A stretch of 64,000 nucleotides of DNA from Cladochytrium replicatum (taxonomy: Eukaryota > Chytridiomycota > Chytridiomycetes > Cladochytriales > Cladochytriaceae), in the NCBI GenBank assembly GCA_025526935.1, contig JAHLKD010000009.1, forward strand, positions 434,001 to 498,000, written 5' to 3'. Below are positions 51,099-62,477 of the stretch, piece after piece (position 1 is the first letter of the stretch; every line of letters starts with the position of its first letter). The position numbers and the translations under genes are program-made. Under the pieces are notes generated by a model. The model did not search any database. It was not told the DNA's origin and saw nothing but the letters and a program-made list of their open reading frames with translations.

Positions 51099-54000
51099 AT
51101 GGCCACAAGGTCGGAAGACAGATTTGTGCATGATTTTGAGGTTGATCTCGCATATCTAGGCTTGATCGGCTGGTCCTTTTGCTGGATAACGGATCTACCA
51201 GCGCAGTGAGAGCCACAGCTGCACAACAACTCGGAGAAATTCAGCGTCAGCATCCTGAAGAGCTTTATCATCTCCTTGCTCGGGTAAGTTGGATAAATCA
51301 ATTCATATTGAGCTTCTTGATAGATTCGTCCTTCCAAATTAATTGACGTGTCCTTCCGAAGGTTCTCGTTCATCTCAGGAGCAAATCATGGGAGACCCGG
51401 ACGGCTGCCGGTCTTGCGGTTGAAGCAATTGCAAAGAATGTGCCGCAATGGAACCCCCCGCCACCTGTTCCGAGCTCGGACATGGATATCGACAAATCAG
51501 CACAGTTTGACGGAGACAAACTCGGATTTGATGCTTTCGACATAGATAACGTTGTTTTGAGAGGTGCCCCTTTGCTCGCTAGCGCTGGTGAAGAGTATGA
51601 TGACTTTGGTGATCTGGACCCTAAGGAGAGGATGAATATGCTCCGACAACAAATTGGACTTGGAACAGATCTCATGGACGGTTGGTTGCGTGCATCCTTT
51701 GAAACACCATACATCTTACATCGCTGCTTTAGTGGATATTCGAAAAGAGACTGATCTTGCGAAGTCGAATGGTGACACTGCGAATCAAAAGGAAGTGAAA
51801 GAAGATGCTCAACAATTGCTTGATAATGCAGCGGCAAAGGGTCGGCGAAAGTGAGGCGCCCACCCCACTCACTTTACTATGGCTTATTTTCTTTGGTTCA
51901 AGACGAAAAGGTCAAGATGTGTCTGCTCCTGTACCCACGCAACCAGAGCCGAACTGCGACGGGCTGAGTGCGCGTGAGCGCGCTGCACTCAAGCGTAAAA
52001 TGAGGTTGGCGGCGAAAGATAAGGGAAAGGAAAAGTATGAAGTGGTTCTTTTGCTGCTCCATTTTACTGATGACATCGGATTTTAAGGGTTCGGGTGGTT
52101 GATATCTCTGCATCATCGATGAAGAAGCGTCGATCAGAAAATGAAAATCTAGCCTCAACCCCAGTCGCCACCGCCGTTAAGTTAAGGGAAGATTCTCATG
52201 AAGATGAGGATGCCGACGAGGAGTTTCAGGACGGACTGTTGATGAAACAGGAGAATACCGTGAAGAACGAGACGCGTGAAGGGAACCATGTCATTGTGGA
52301 GCCCAAGAAGAAAGAGGATATTGCAAAACTTGCCGGTGTGTACGGGTCTGGGGACGAATGGCCGTTTGAGGGGTTTTGCGAGCAGTTGTCTCTGGATTTG
52401 TTCTCTCCAAAGTGGGAGGTGCGACATGGTGCAGCAATTGGCTTGCGGGAGCTAATCAAAGTTCACGGGTCTGGTGCTGGCAAGGTTGTAGGAGACACCA
52501 ATCAAAGTACTACCCATATTGCGTGGCTAGAAGATCTTGCAATCCGATTGCTATGTGTTCTCGCGTTGGACCGGTTTGCGGACTTTCTCAACGACACCGT
52601 TGTGGTACCTGTACGCGAAACGTGCGCACAAACACTCGGCGTCGTTCTTCAATGGTGCCCGCGCCAGACTTGCCTTGATGTCATTCAGAAAGGGCTACTC
52701 AAACTGATCGCCGGGTTCGATCCGTCGAACGTGGCTGTCGCAGATCAGCAACGTGGAGCTGTGCGATGGGAAGTTCGGCATGCTGGCCTCATCGGGCTGA
52801 AGTACTGGCTTGCTGTGAGACAAGATTTGGTAGGTGACGTACTCGATTCTGCTGATGGGACCGACAGTGGAGTTCTCAGAGCAATTCTGAACGGGTTCGT
52901 AAAATCTCCTGTCATTTTGACAGAAAACTCACCTTTATCTGCAGGCTTCGTGACCACGACGATGATGTACGTGCGGTCTCCTCCTCGACGTTGCTTCCCA
53001 TCACAGACTTGATTATCGAACTGCTTCCCGCAGAGAAGATTTTCCGCGCAATTGTTCTCACGTTATGGGATTGCCTCCAAGAGCTCGATGATTTGACCTC
53101 TGCAACTGGTTCTGTCATGGATCTCCTCTCTCAGCTTATGATGAAATCGCAAATCGCAGAGGTGATGCGGGCTACTGGCCCTCAAGCGGATTGGAGCCTC
53201 CAAACGCTTGTTCCACGACTATTTCCATTCTTCAGACATGCCATTGTCTCGGTGCGACTGTCCGTGCTTCGCACTGTCGGCACACTCCTTGATGTCAGCA
53301 CTACGGAACTGGCTCAGTCTGGAAATTCAATCAGTGGAGATTGGGTCACGGTTGAACTTGTTCCGTTACTTTTTCAAAACATGGTGATTGAGGAACGAAA
53401 GGAGGTTTTAGATTTGACATTGGACGTGTGGACGAAGCTACTCAAGTTCCTGGAGGGCCGGGAAGAGGTCATTCGAGCTTCAAATTCGGGGGCTCCATCA
53501 TTCGTTAACGCGCTGCTCAATCACTTCATGGCGAATTGGTTCGGACTGGTAATGACACCGATAGGCACAAAGCTCGATTTGCGTTTGTTTTTCCAATATC
53601 GACCACCCGTGGGTTGGGGTTCTCGACACCCTTCCACTACTTCTTCGCCTTCTATCCCCACTGCCTCCTTTGCCGCTGTCGCTGGTGGGCCAAAACGGCG
53701 AGGACGACCACCCGGCAGTGGATCAAAGCAGCAACAAAGGGAACCCATTGCTCAGCCGCAACCTGCGAACGCCCAACAAACAACTGGCTTCAACGTATCT
53801 GAGCAGGATCGAGCCATGGTTGCACAAGATCTCACAATTGTTACGCCAGAAGATGTTGTTCGAGGGAGGCTCACGGCGGCAACCTCACTTGGTCGACTTA
53901 TTGGGATTGCCCTAGGGACTGGCAATACTGATACTTCAAGGGAAGTCACCATTCGAGATTTATTGGTCGCGTATATCAACAGTGGATGGGCATGGCACCG

Positions 54001-57000
54001 TGTTTTCACCCATGTCATAATCGAGGAGTGGGCAGCATGGTGGGACACGAAATCCAACAGATCCTTCGACTTATTCTTGAGAGATGTTGGACAGCCTTTC
54101 ACAAGCGGGTTGGCGGACTCAAATACTCTCGCCGCAGCTATGTGGGACATGATGAACGCATCTTTGCTCGAGGCGGATAGCGGCGCGTCAAGGTTATACA
54201 CGGAGCTTTTTAACCCAATGGGTCAGGTGAAAGTCGAATGTGAGACTTTGCTCGCTTTGGCTGCAGACTATGGCGTATCCAATCTTCCAACGCTCCCTCC
54301 AGTTGCGGGTACTCAGGGTCAAACCTCCCTGCCCAGTCCGTATGGATCTCACTTCACACTGCAAATCGCTGAAGCTGTCGCAAGAGATCTAGTTGTGACT
54401 GATATTCTTCCGAAAGTCCCACCAGGGGATGCACCATTGCATTCGCAGGTTAAGAAAGGGGCTTCATCCAACCAAAGGGTGGTCATGGTAGATAGACACG
54501 AGCAGGTTTTGGATCGTCAAAGCCGAATCTTTGCATCCATCAGCGTCTTCAAGGAATACCAACAACGAGTGGAGGTTCAAGTTCACGCTAGTGCCGCATC
54601 AGCTATTGTGCGAATGGGTCGCGTCCCCGCGAAAATAAGCCCGGTGATTAAACCTCTGATGAACAGCGTCAAGTTTGAAGCGAACGAAGACATGCAGAAG
54701 CGTGGAGCAGCTGGCGTTGGGAAATTGTTGGAGTTGAGTATTGTCAAAGTAGGAGCACAAGCCATTCTCAACGGCACTTATAAGTCTCCTCCCGCGAACG
54801 ACAAAGTCGTGAAGAACTTGGGACTATTCTTATGTTCGGATCCAGAGGCGGTGGGCAGTATTGAAACCCAAAAGCATTTGTTGGAGGGGATCTTGAGTGT
54901 CAAAAATGCAGCTGCGGAAGAGCAAAAAGGGGCCGTTGCGAAGGCTGGTCCTGGGCGGAAACGCAAGAATGGAGGGAACGGGTCGGAAGCAGATCAATCC
55001 ACCATGGATGCCGTAGCAGCCGCGGTCGCCGATGGAAACGGATTGGGTGAATCAGCGCAAGACTCCCAGCGCAAAGCTCGAGCAATCGTCAGACGTGGAG
55101 CAGAATATGCTTTCTCAAACCTCTGCGCTCGTTTCGACTCTTACATATTTGCGGTGGTCCCGAAGCTGTGGGAAATGATGCAAAAGCCTCTGGAAGATCT
55201 TGATAAAGTCGCCTATTTCGCAAAGCATCAACTGGATTTACCCAATGATGTGATAGATCCTAACGAGAAGGTTCTGCACCAAGACGAGTATGCTCAGGAG
55301 ATTCTTGACTCAATCTTCACGGTTGCGGCGGTCGCTCCCCATACATCTGTTGAGTGCCACGAAAAAATTGCGGACCTTCTCCGACCGATCTGTCGGGCAG
55401 TTCGTTTGCCGCTTGCGACAATTCGTAGTTCAGCCGCTCGGTGCATTGCCGTCCTTTGCAAGGTGATGACTGTGCCAGCCATGCGAACAGTGATTGATGA
55501 CGTTACCCCGATAATGAGTGATGCAGCGAACGTTAAGCATCGGCAAGGAGCGGTTGAGACAGTTCACCACGTGGTACAGAGCTTAGATGTGAGCATATTG
55601 CCTTACATTATCTTTCTCGTTGTTCCCATTCTCGGTCGCATGTCAGACCCGGATGAGCAAGTTCGGTTTCTGTCAACGAACATCTTCGCACAACTGGTCA
55701 AACTTATGCCCCTCGAGAGTGGGGTCCCTGATCCGGAGGGAATTCCTGAGCACTTGATCCGGCAAAAGGCGGAGGAGCGAAAATTCATTGGGCAACTGGT
55801 TGGAAGCGAACGCGTTGAGCAGTTTGAGATTCCGGTTAAAATCAATGCGGACTTGCGTCCGTATCAGCGTGAAGGCGTCAGCTGGCTAGCGTTCTTAAAT
55901 CGCTATCAGTTGCATGGGATTCTTTGCGACGGTGAGTATGCTGAGCAACAGCTTGAACTATCCTGAACCAATGTTTCATTTTTATCCAGACATGGGATTA
56001 GGAAAGACTTTGCAGTCAATTTGCATGCTTGCCTCAGATCACCACATGCGCGCTGAACGCTACCGTACGACTGGAAATCCCGACTCAGTCCATGCTCCAT
56101 CTTTAGTCGTTTGTCCTTCAACACTCACCGGTCACTGGAATGACGAGATTCAAACGTACGCCGGAAACATGAAACCACTGCTGTATGTTGGTCAGCCTGC
56201 AGAAAGAGAAAGGTGGGGTAATTTGGAGTTTGAGGAGTTTATTGCTGAATGTTTGACAATAGATTGCGATCGCAGATCCGTCGACACGACGTTATCATTA
56301 CATCTTACAATATTGTTCTGCGTGATGTCGCTGAACTTGGTCAGATTGACTGGAACTACTGCATTCTCGATGAAGGCCACGTCATCAAAAATGCAAAATC
56401 CAAACTTACTCAAGCAGTGAAATCGATGCGCGCCATGAAGCGCCTGATTCTCTCAGGAACGCCGATTCAAAACAACGTTCTTGAACTATGGTCGCTTTTT
56501 GATTTCCTTATGCCGGGATTCCTTGGCACCGAGCGCCAGTTCAATGACCGATTTGGAAAGCCGATCCTCTCTTCTCGCGACGCAAAGGCGAGCAGTCGAG
56601 AGCAGGAAGCAGGTGCACTTGCGATGGAAGCACTTCACAAGCAAGTTCTGCCATTCCTTCTTCGACGAATGAAGGAAGACGTTTTGAACGACTTGCCGCC
56701 AAAGATAATTCAGGACTACTACTGTGAGTTGTCGGACCTTCAAAAGTCGCTATACGAAGATTTCGCAAAGTCGCAAGCTCGTGAGGGCGTCGAGTCAGAG
56801 TTGACTACAACTGGGGACGGAAACGGAGATGCTCAAGTGGGAGGAAAGGGTCACGTTTTCCAAGCACTGCAGTATTTGCGCAAGCTTGTGAATCATCCGA
56901 TGCTGGTTCTTAACGAAAGCCATCCAAAGTACGAATCGGTCGTTCACAAACTAGCATCACAGCGCCCACCAAGCAGCATACGCGACCTACAAAACGCCCC

Positions 57001-57809
57001 CAAGCTCCTTGCACTTGAGTAAGTAACAGAAGATTTCCACCTCACTTCTGCTAATGGACATATCACCCAGGCAATTGCTCAAAGACTGTGGAATCGGAAA
57101 TGATGCTGAATCTGGAGCTGATACCAATGCAAAAACCGTGTCTCCTCACCGAGCACTTATCTTTGCTCAACTCAAACCGATGCTGGACGTTATCGAAGAG
57201 GACTTGTTTAGAGCGAGAATGCCAAATGTCACCTACATGCGTATGGACGGGAGCACAGATCCGTCAAAACGTCACGATGTGGTAAAGAAGTTCAACGAGG
57301 ATCCATCGATCGATGTCCTGCTGTTGACAACGCATGTGGGTGGGTTGGGTTTGAACCTTACTGGAGCGGACACGGTTATATTTGTGGAACACGACTGGAA
57401 TCCGATGAAGGACCTTCAAGCGATGGATAGGGCCCATCGTATCGGACAAAAGAGGGTTGTGAACGTTTATCGCTTGATCACACGTGGAACTCTCGAGGAA
57501 AAAATTATGGGGTATTTATTCGATTGCACCATTCTGTACACATGCTTATACTTGTTTAGCTTGCAAAAGTTCAAGCTGAACATTGCTTCGTCTGTAATCA
57601 ATGAAGATAACGCTGGTCTGAAGAGTATGGATACCGGAATGATCCTTGATCTGTTCTCTTTGTCGTCAGAAAAGGAAAAGGGTGCGAAACAGGCCCAAGA
57701 CAAGCCGGCTACAGGAGTGAAAGCTGCGATCCAAGGTCTGGATCAATTATGGGATGACGAGTATAAGGACTTCGGAGATGTTAATGAGTTTATGAGAAAG
57801 CTTGGTTGA
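51099..57809 (+). CDS. MOT1: Mot1/BTAF1 TBP-removing Snf2-family ATPase
   Basis: Mot1 uses ATP to strip TATA-binding protein from DNA. The first exon is ATG at 51099 to 51109 (MATR), and joining it to 51171 gives LDRLVLLLDNGSTSAVRATA, the canonical Mot1 N-terminus. HEAT repeats with LRSKSWETRTAAGLAVEAI (about 51370), PKWEVRHGAAIGLRELI (about 52410) and EVRHAGLIGLKYWLAV (about 52770) fill the first two thirds. The Snf2 engine starts at LRPYQREGVSWLAFL (about 55855), with motif I DMGLGKTLQS (about 55992) split by an intron. DEGH is in ILDEGHVIKNAKS (about 56365), motif III in LILSGTPIQNNVLELWSLFDFL, motif V in THVGGLGLNLTGADTVIF (about 57333) and motif VI in AMDRAHRIGQKR. The C-terminus is LDQLWDDEYKDFGDVNEF. 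Introns are short, and total length of about 1,900 residues matches Mot1. Confidence 0.95.
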
Positions 57810-57862
57810 GTTGTAGCGTTTTTGTTATCTTCTAATATCACACATCACATGTCCATTTCTCG

Positions 57863-58907
57863 ATGTCCAACACGCAACAAGCATTCCGCCGTTGGAGCTA
57901 TTGAAGGCGAACAAACCCGCATTCAGTCAAAACAGACCAAGAGTTAATCAGCTGCTTGAGTTCCGATCCTCTTCCGTCAGTTCTGCAGAAGCTGCTTGAT
58001 CACCAAATCTTGTCGTTACCAGCATCGTTTCGATTCGCGCACCAACACCTTCAGAGGGCTCGTTGATTTTCTAGACTTAGGTTCATTTCCTTGCAGATCA
58101 TTGGAAGGAGCTGGAGCATCCAAAAAGTTATCGCGACGCGGATATTTTTGTTTCATTCAACGAAGCAAGTGCGAAAAATCTAATGGGAGTCAGTGTTGCG
58201 CAAAAGGCAGACTGGAATGATATCCAAAAGAAATATGGTTTGAGCGAAGATGCGACATTTGCAGATGTTGTAAAATAAGCTCATGCATCATATCATGATT
58301 CAGTGACGTTTTGCCTCCTTGAAAGAGTATTCATGGTCGTCGTCGAGTCCCTCTGTTCAACAAGGACAGGAACGTGAACCATATAGTCACTAAGTGTGAA
58401 ATAGTCCGCTTCCTATGAGCACATGGAGGACATTGATGGGAAGTTCCTGCTTAAGAAAGTGCAAGACATATCTCACACAAAGGATGTCGTCAGCGTACCT
58501 GCAGACTGCAGCGCCATCGAAGCTTGCCGCGTCATCACGGGTCAAGGAGTCTCGGCAGTCCCAGCTGTGGCCAACTGCATCCCTGGAACTGGAGCGAACG
58601 TCCCTCGTATTCTCTTTGCAACGATCTCGGTGCAAAATGCAAGACTGATGGGTACGATACTTCGGCTGTGAAGAATCTGTACGATTACACGGTGCTTGAG
58701 AACGCAAAGCTGTGCAGAGAGCGGACGGACAACTTGGCATTGACACTCGCTGCGAGCTGCTCGCCTGATGATTATCTTGGGGATGTGCTTGTGAAAATGA
58801 ATGAGTCAAACGTGCATCGGATATGGATTGCGGATCCTGCAACAAAGATCCTTGGAGGAGTAGTTGCGCTCAAAGACATCATCGCTGAGGCCAGCCAGTG
58901 TGCCTGA
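57863..58907 (+). pseudogene. CBS-domain protein gene with several frame breaks
   Basis: Four CBS-type segments can be followed, but not in one frame. LISCLSSDPLPSVLQKLLDHQILSLPAS (about 57945-58020) must shift by one base at a TTT run to reach FDSRTNTFRGLVDFLDL (58023 on). A 16-bp stretch with intron-like ends (GTTCAT...TTGCAG, 58080-58095) must be removed to reach DHWKELEHPKSYRDADIFVSF. HGRRRVPLFNKDRNVNHIVTKCEIVRFL (about 58332) reaches TGA and needs one base removed to join EHMEDIDGKFLLKKVQDI. Another base is needed near 58654 (GATGGGTACG) to join NLYDYTVLENAKLC. The end, VLVKMNESNVHRIWIADP with GGVVALKDII, closes a normal CBS module at 58907. Either a decaying gene or one with clustered sequencing errors; CBS pairs usually bind adenine nucleotides. 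Confidence 0.6.
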
Positions 58908-59010
58908 ATTGATGTTTAAATAAATGGCCGGCATTTCTTTAGCGGGATTAGTAAGTTGCTGAATATGAAGCGATGTTTTCAAGCGAAACCAACGTGGGAA
59001 GGTTCAAATC

Positions 59011-59330
59011 TCCCATGTCATATTTTCGTGCCCCATAATATAGCTCCGGTGCACGATACCCCGAGTCGCAAACTGGTGAAAAAACGGGCTCCCATCTCCT
59101 TTTTCAGCTTCATGATGCACGCGCGCAAGTCCAAAGTCTCCAAGCTTTAGAATGCCAGTGGTTCGCAGGGACCAAGTTGCGATGCATGAAGTGGTGTTCA
59201 TGGCAGAACGCAACGCCTTTCAAAGACCATGAACATGTATGGTTTGACCTGGGGTACTGTGAGAGGTTTGTTTGCGTTGCGGAGGACCTCGGCCAGATCA
59301 CAGAGCATATATTCGCAGGCAAGGACGGGA
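59011..59330 (-). pseudogene. CDK20: Fragment of a CDK20/CCRK-like cyclin-dependent kinase
   Basis: On the minus strand the pieces read CEYMLCDLAEVLRNANKPLT with VPQVKPYMFMVF (59320-59220), then with a frame change KGVAFCHEHHFMHRNLVPAN (about 59215-59160), then ILKLGDFGLARVHHEAEKGD (about 59150-59090), then, shifted again, GYRAPELYYGARKYDMG (about 59062-59012). The order and residues match CDK20, a kinase that controls cilium assembly. HRD is HRN, the ATP lobe and C-lobe are absent, and homology ends abruptly on both sides. It is a dead fragment 180 bp from the SSZ1 start, so it may also form part of that promoter region. Confidence 0.75.
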
Positions 59331-59524
59331 AGACTTCACAAAGTTCACCACCTTGATCTGAATGATTGCAAACATATTTTAAAGAGCCTTTGATACCCCT
59401 CCGCTTGCAAGTGGACGAGAGAACGTGCTGTCACCCAAAACAGCGAAATGAAATTCGTCGCTGCGCCAGTTCGCTTTTTGGAAGAAAGCTTTCATCACAG
59501 CAGAACGGAACAGAACGGAACGAG

Positions 59525-61467
59525 ATGGCCGACGCACCTGTCCGGAGGTTCATCGGCGTCAGCTTCGGCACGTTCAACTCGTCTATTGCAATCATTGGAA
59601 AGGTTTTTTTTGCCTCTTCGATGATTGTACTGACAGAAGCTAACCTTTTTTGCAGGAAGGGAGCACTGATGTCATAGCGAATGAGGATGGAGACAGAAAT
59701 ATTCCTTCATACGTTGCGTTCACTTCACATGAAGAGGTAATATCGTTTGGCGCGTTGGTTTTCAGATGGGAAACTCAACCGTTGCAAAAGCTTGCAGGCT
59801 CGCAAGCGAAAGTCCAGGCAATTAGCAACATGCGGAATACAATTGTCCAGTTTCGGAGTCTGTTGGGAAAGAGGTGTGTTTCTGTTGTTGAGAATGAAGA
59901 GGGTGTTCGTAACAGTGAAGTCTTCCCTTGGCGATTCAGAGAAAATGATGAGGAGGTCCAAGAACATTCGCGAAAGTTGCCGATGGACATTATTTTCCCA
60001 GAGGGATCAGATATTCCAGTCTACCAAGTTGAAATCCAACCCATCGACGACGAAAACGGTGATGCAGAACCGACAATATCAACGTTCACTGCCGAAGAGA
60101 TTACGACGAAGTACTTTCGGAAACTAAAGGAGACCGCGGAGAGTTTCATTGGTGGTTCGGTAGACGGTTGCGTTGTGTCTGCACCAGTGCACTTTTCGGA
60201 CGACTCTACAAACTCATTGATCAAAGCCATCTCCGCTGCTGGCTTTGAGGAAGTATATCCCATCGCCGAACCTGTAGCCGCCGCCCTCGCCTTTGAGAAC
60301 TCAAAATCGGCCGCGCAGAAAGATGAGGAATCGAAAGCTAAATCGTTGGACAAGACCATATTGACTCTCGACCTCGGTGGACACCAATTCAACGCAACGC
60401 TGCTTAGATACAGCGACGGTCTCTACAGCGTACTTGCGTCCGTGGACGACATCAAGCTCGGAGGCGTCCACTTCGATGAGATCCTTGTCAACCACTGCGC
60501 GGACGAGTTCCGAAGAAAAACGAAAATGGACGTGAGAGAATCGCGACGTGCGTTGCTGAAGCTCCGTGCGGCTTGCGAAACGACCAAGCGATCACTCTCA
60601 CGGATCGATGTTGCGCCGTGCTCGGTCGAGAGTTTGCACGAGGGGATGGATTTCAACTCGAACGTGAATCGGGGGAGGTTTGAGATGCTAGCCGACCCGC
60701 TCTTCACGCGGTGCAAAACGACGATTAATAATGTGCTTAAGGAAGGTGGGGTCACGGCGGACGAGGTGGATGAGGTGCTGTTGGTGGGAGGCAGCGCTAG
60801 AATGCCAAAGTTCCAGTCAGTGGTAAAGAGCACCTTTTCAAAGGGGAAGACGGTTGTGAGGACTGATGTGGAACCGGACGAAGCGATTGCGTCGGGGTGC
60901 GCGGTGCAGGCCAACGTTATAGTGAACACACCATACATCGATTACTCAGAAGTGACTAAGGACCCAAAGATCGTGACACTACCGAGCGTGAAGCAATCAA
61001 TCGGACTAGCAGCTGCGGACGGAGGATTTGTTGCGGTACTGCCCAAAGGCACACCAGTACCAGTCAAGCGATCGATCGAGCTTGGGGGTGCGCCAGATCA
61101 GAAGGAGTTTTTCGTCGCGCTTTACGAAGGGGAGGCTGGTACAACTAAGGAAAATGCGCTACTTGCGCAGATAATTGTGAGCACGGCGGATCCTGCGCTT
61201 GACGATGAGGCCGAGGAAGTACAGGAGAAACCGAAAGCGCCGGAGAAGGACTCCAAGGATCAGAAAAAAAAGAAGGGCGGTAAAGAGACGACGCCTGCTC
61301 TGGAGGAAAACGGGAAAGAAGTCAACGGGAAGGTAAACACATCACCGCCGAAACAGGTGATTTTATCTCTGTTGATAGAGAAAGATGGTGTGCTCAATGT
61401 GATTGCGGTTGAGAAAGGCAGTGGGCGAACGCTCACCAAGGTCAAGCTGGACCATATTTCAAAGTAA
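59525..61467 (+). CDS. SSZ1: Ssz1-like atypical Hsp70 of the ribosome-associated complex
   Basis: Ssz1 pairs with the J-protein zuotin on the ribosome to help nascent chains. The ATG at 59525 opens MADAPVRRFIGVSFGTFNSSIAII; an intron (about 59603-59655; long T run, GCAG end) leads to VIANEDGDRNIPSYVAF. In canonical Hsp70 the first phosphate loop is GIDLGTTxS; here it is GVSFGTFNSS, as in Ssz1 (GITFGN). YPIAEPVAAALAF (about 60256), LDLGGHQFNATLLRYSDGLY (about 60367) and VLLVGGSARMPKFQSVV (about 60779) complete the nucleotide-binding domain. The substrate-binding part is short and ends with a Lys-rich linker (KDSKDQKKKKGGK) and a last strand-rich segment up to 61467. Length of about 630 residues is longer than yeast Ssz1 (538). 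Intact. Confidence 0.88.
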
Positions 61468-61675
61468 TAGTACAACAGAAGATGTATCAAAGTTTCGGTT
61501 AGCCAAGATGAATCAGCTTCACTCATCCCCAGTTGTGATTAACAAATTTGACTTCCAGGGCAGCGGCGACTGTGGCGCAACGACGTTCCCAGCAACTAAT
61601 CATTGTCCAAAACTTGCGTAGAAAACAAACGAGAACCAACACTCAGTCTGCAGCGAATCAACACTCACATTCAAT

Positions 61676-62204
61676 ATGGGAAAATACCAGTGGTCTGCAT
61701 GGGCTCGCAACCAGGGCCTCGGTGCCGGTTTCTGTACGTCGCTAAATTACCGTCGCTGAGTCCCTCTAACAACCCCTTCATTTACAGTCATCTTCACCGG
61801 TGGTGTCATCAGCTTCTTCTACCCAAACATGATTTGGGCCATCGTCAACACGTACGTAGCACTCTTATCCGTCCCGTCCCCATGAATCTCCCTGCTTACC
61901 TTTCCAAAACATTCTCTTGTAAATGTACAGTGTCACCGGATTGATCATCATGGGTCTCGAATACCCCGTAACGCCCTTCAACAAACTCGGCTTCCTCTCC
62001 GAAAACTACTACTTCCGCGCATTCCTATACTTTGCATTCATCGTTCCGACTATTTTCCAGGCGCCGACGACGACGGGCGGGATGTGTCTGGCTACAACGG
62101 CACTGACGTACCTCCGAGCAGGCGTGAACGGCGAGAGCGGGGCGAAGAAGCGGGTGGAGAGGAAGAAGGAGGATATGTCGGCAATCAAGGCGCCCCCACA
62201 ATAA
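61676..62204 (+). CDS. p22phox (CYBA)-like NADPH oxidase membrane subunit
   Basis: Three exons: 61676-61734 (MGKYQWSAWARNQGLGAGF), about 61788-61850 (FIFTGGVISFFYPNMIWAIVNT) and about 61931-62204. Human p22phox starts MGQIEWAMWANEQALASG and continues with a TGG turn, a second hydrophobic segment with LEYPR, NYYVRA, and a small-residue TM. The same landmarks appear here: MGKYQWSAWARNQGL, TGGVI, LIIMGLEYPVTP, SENYYFRAFLYF and LRAGVNGE. Three to four membrane helices are predicted by eye. The C-terminus is a short Lys/Glu/Arg tail ending APPQ instead of the Pro-rich tail that binds p47phox in mammals. p22phox stabilises NOX enzymes that make superoxide; fungal relatives exist, but no NOX gene is in this window. 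Confidence 0.72.
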
Positions 62205-62477
62205 GATGTTCTTAAATCACATTTGGAACTAACTGTTCGCACACAACATTTGATATTCGGATTACCGCTTCTCTTTGTTCAACCTGTCGTCACTACTTCA
62301 TTTTTTGGACATGTCATTACCCGGGATGGTCTCACATTGCAAAAGATCTTGATCTTGGCCCAGTTATTTTTTTGGAGGAAAGTGTTTGTACTGCTGTAGA
62401 TATGAAACCAGATGGCTTGAAAACACATTCGATTTGGTTCCTACAGTCCAATCGTCATGCAATTTATTGACTTAATC
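62205..62477. other. Convergent 3' spacer
   Basis: Stops of the p22phox-like gene (plus) and AOS1 (minus) face each other across about 270 bp; no gene seen. Confidence 0.5.
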
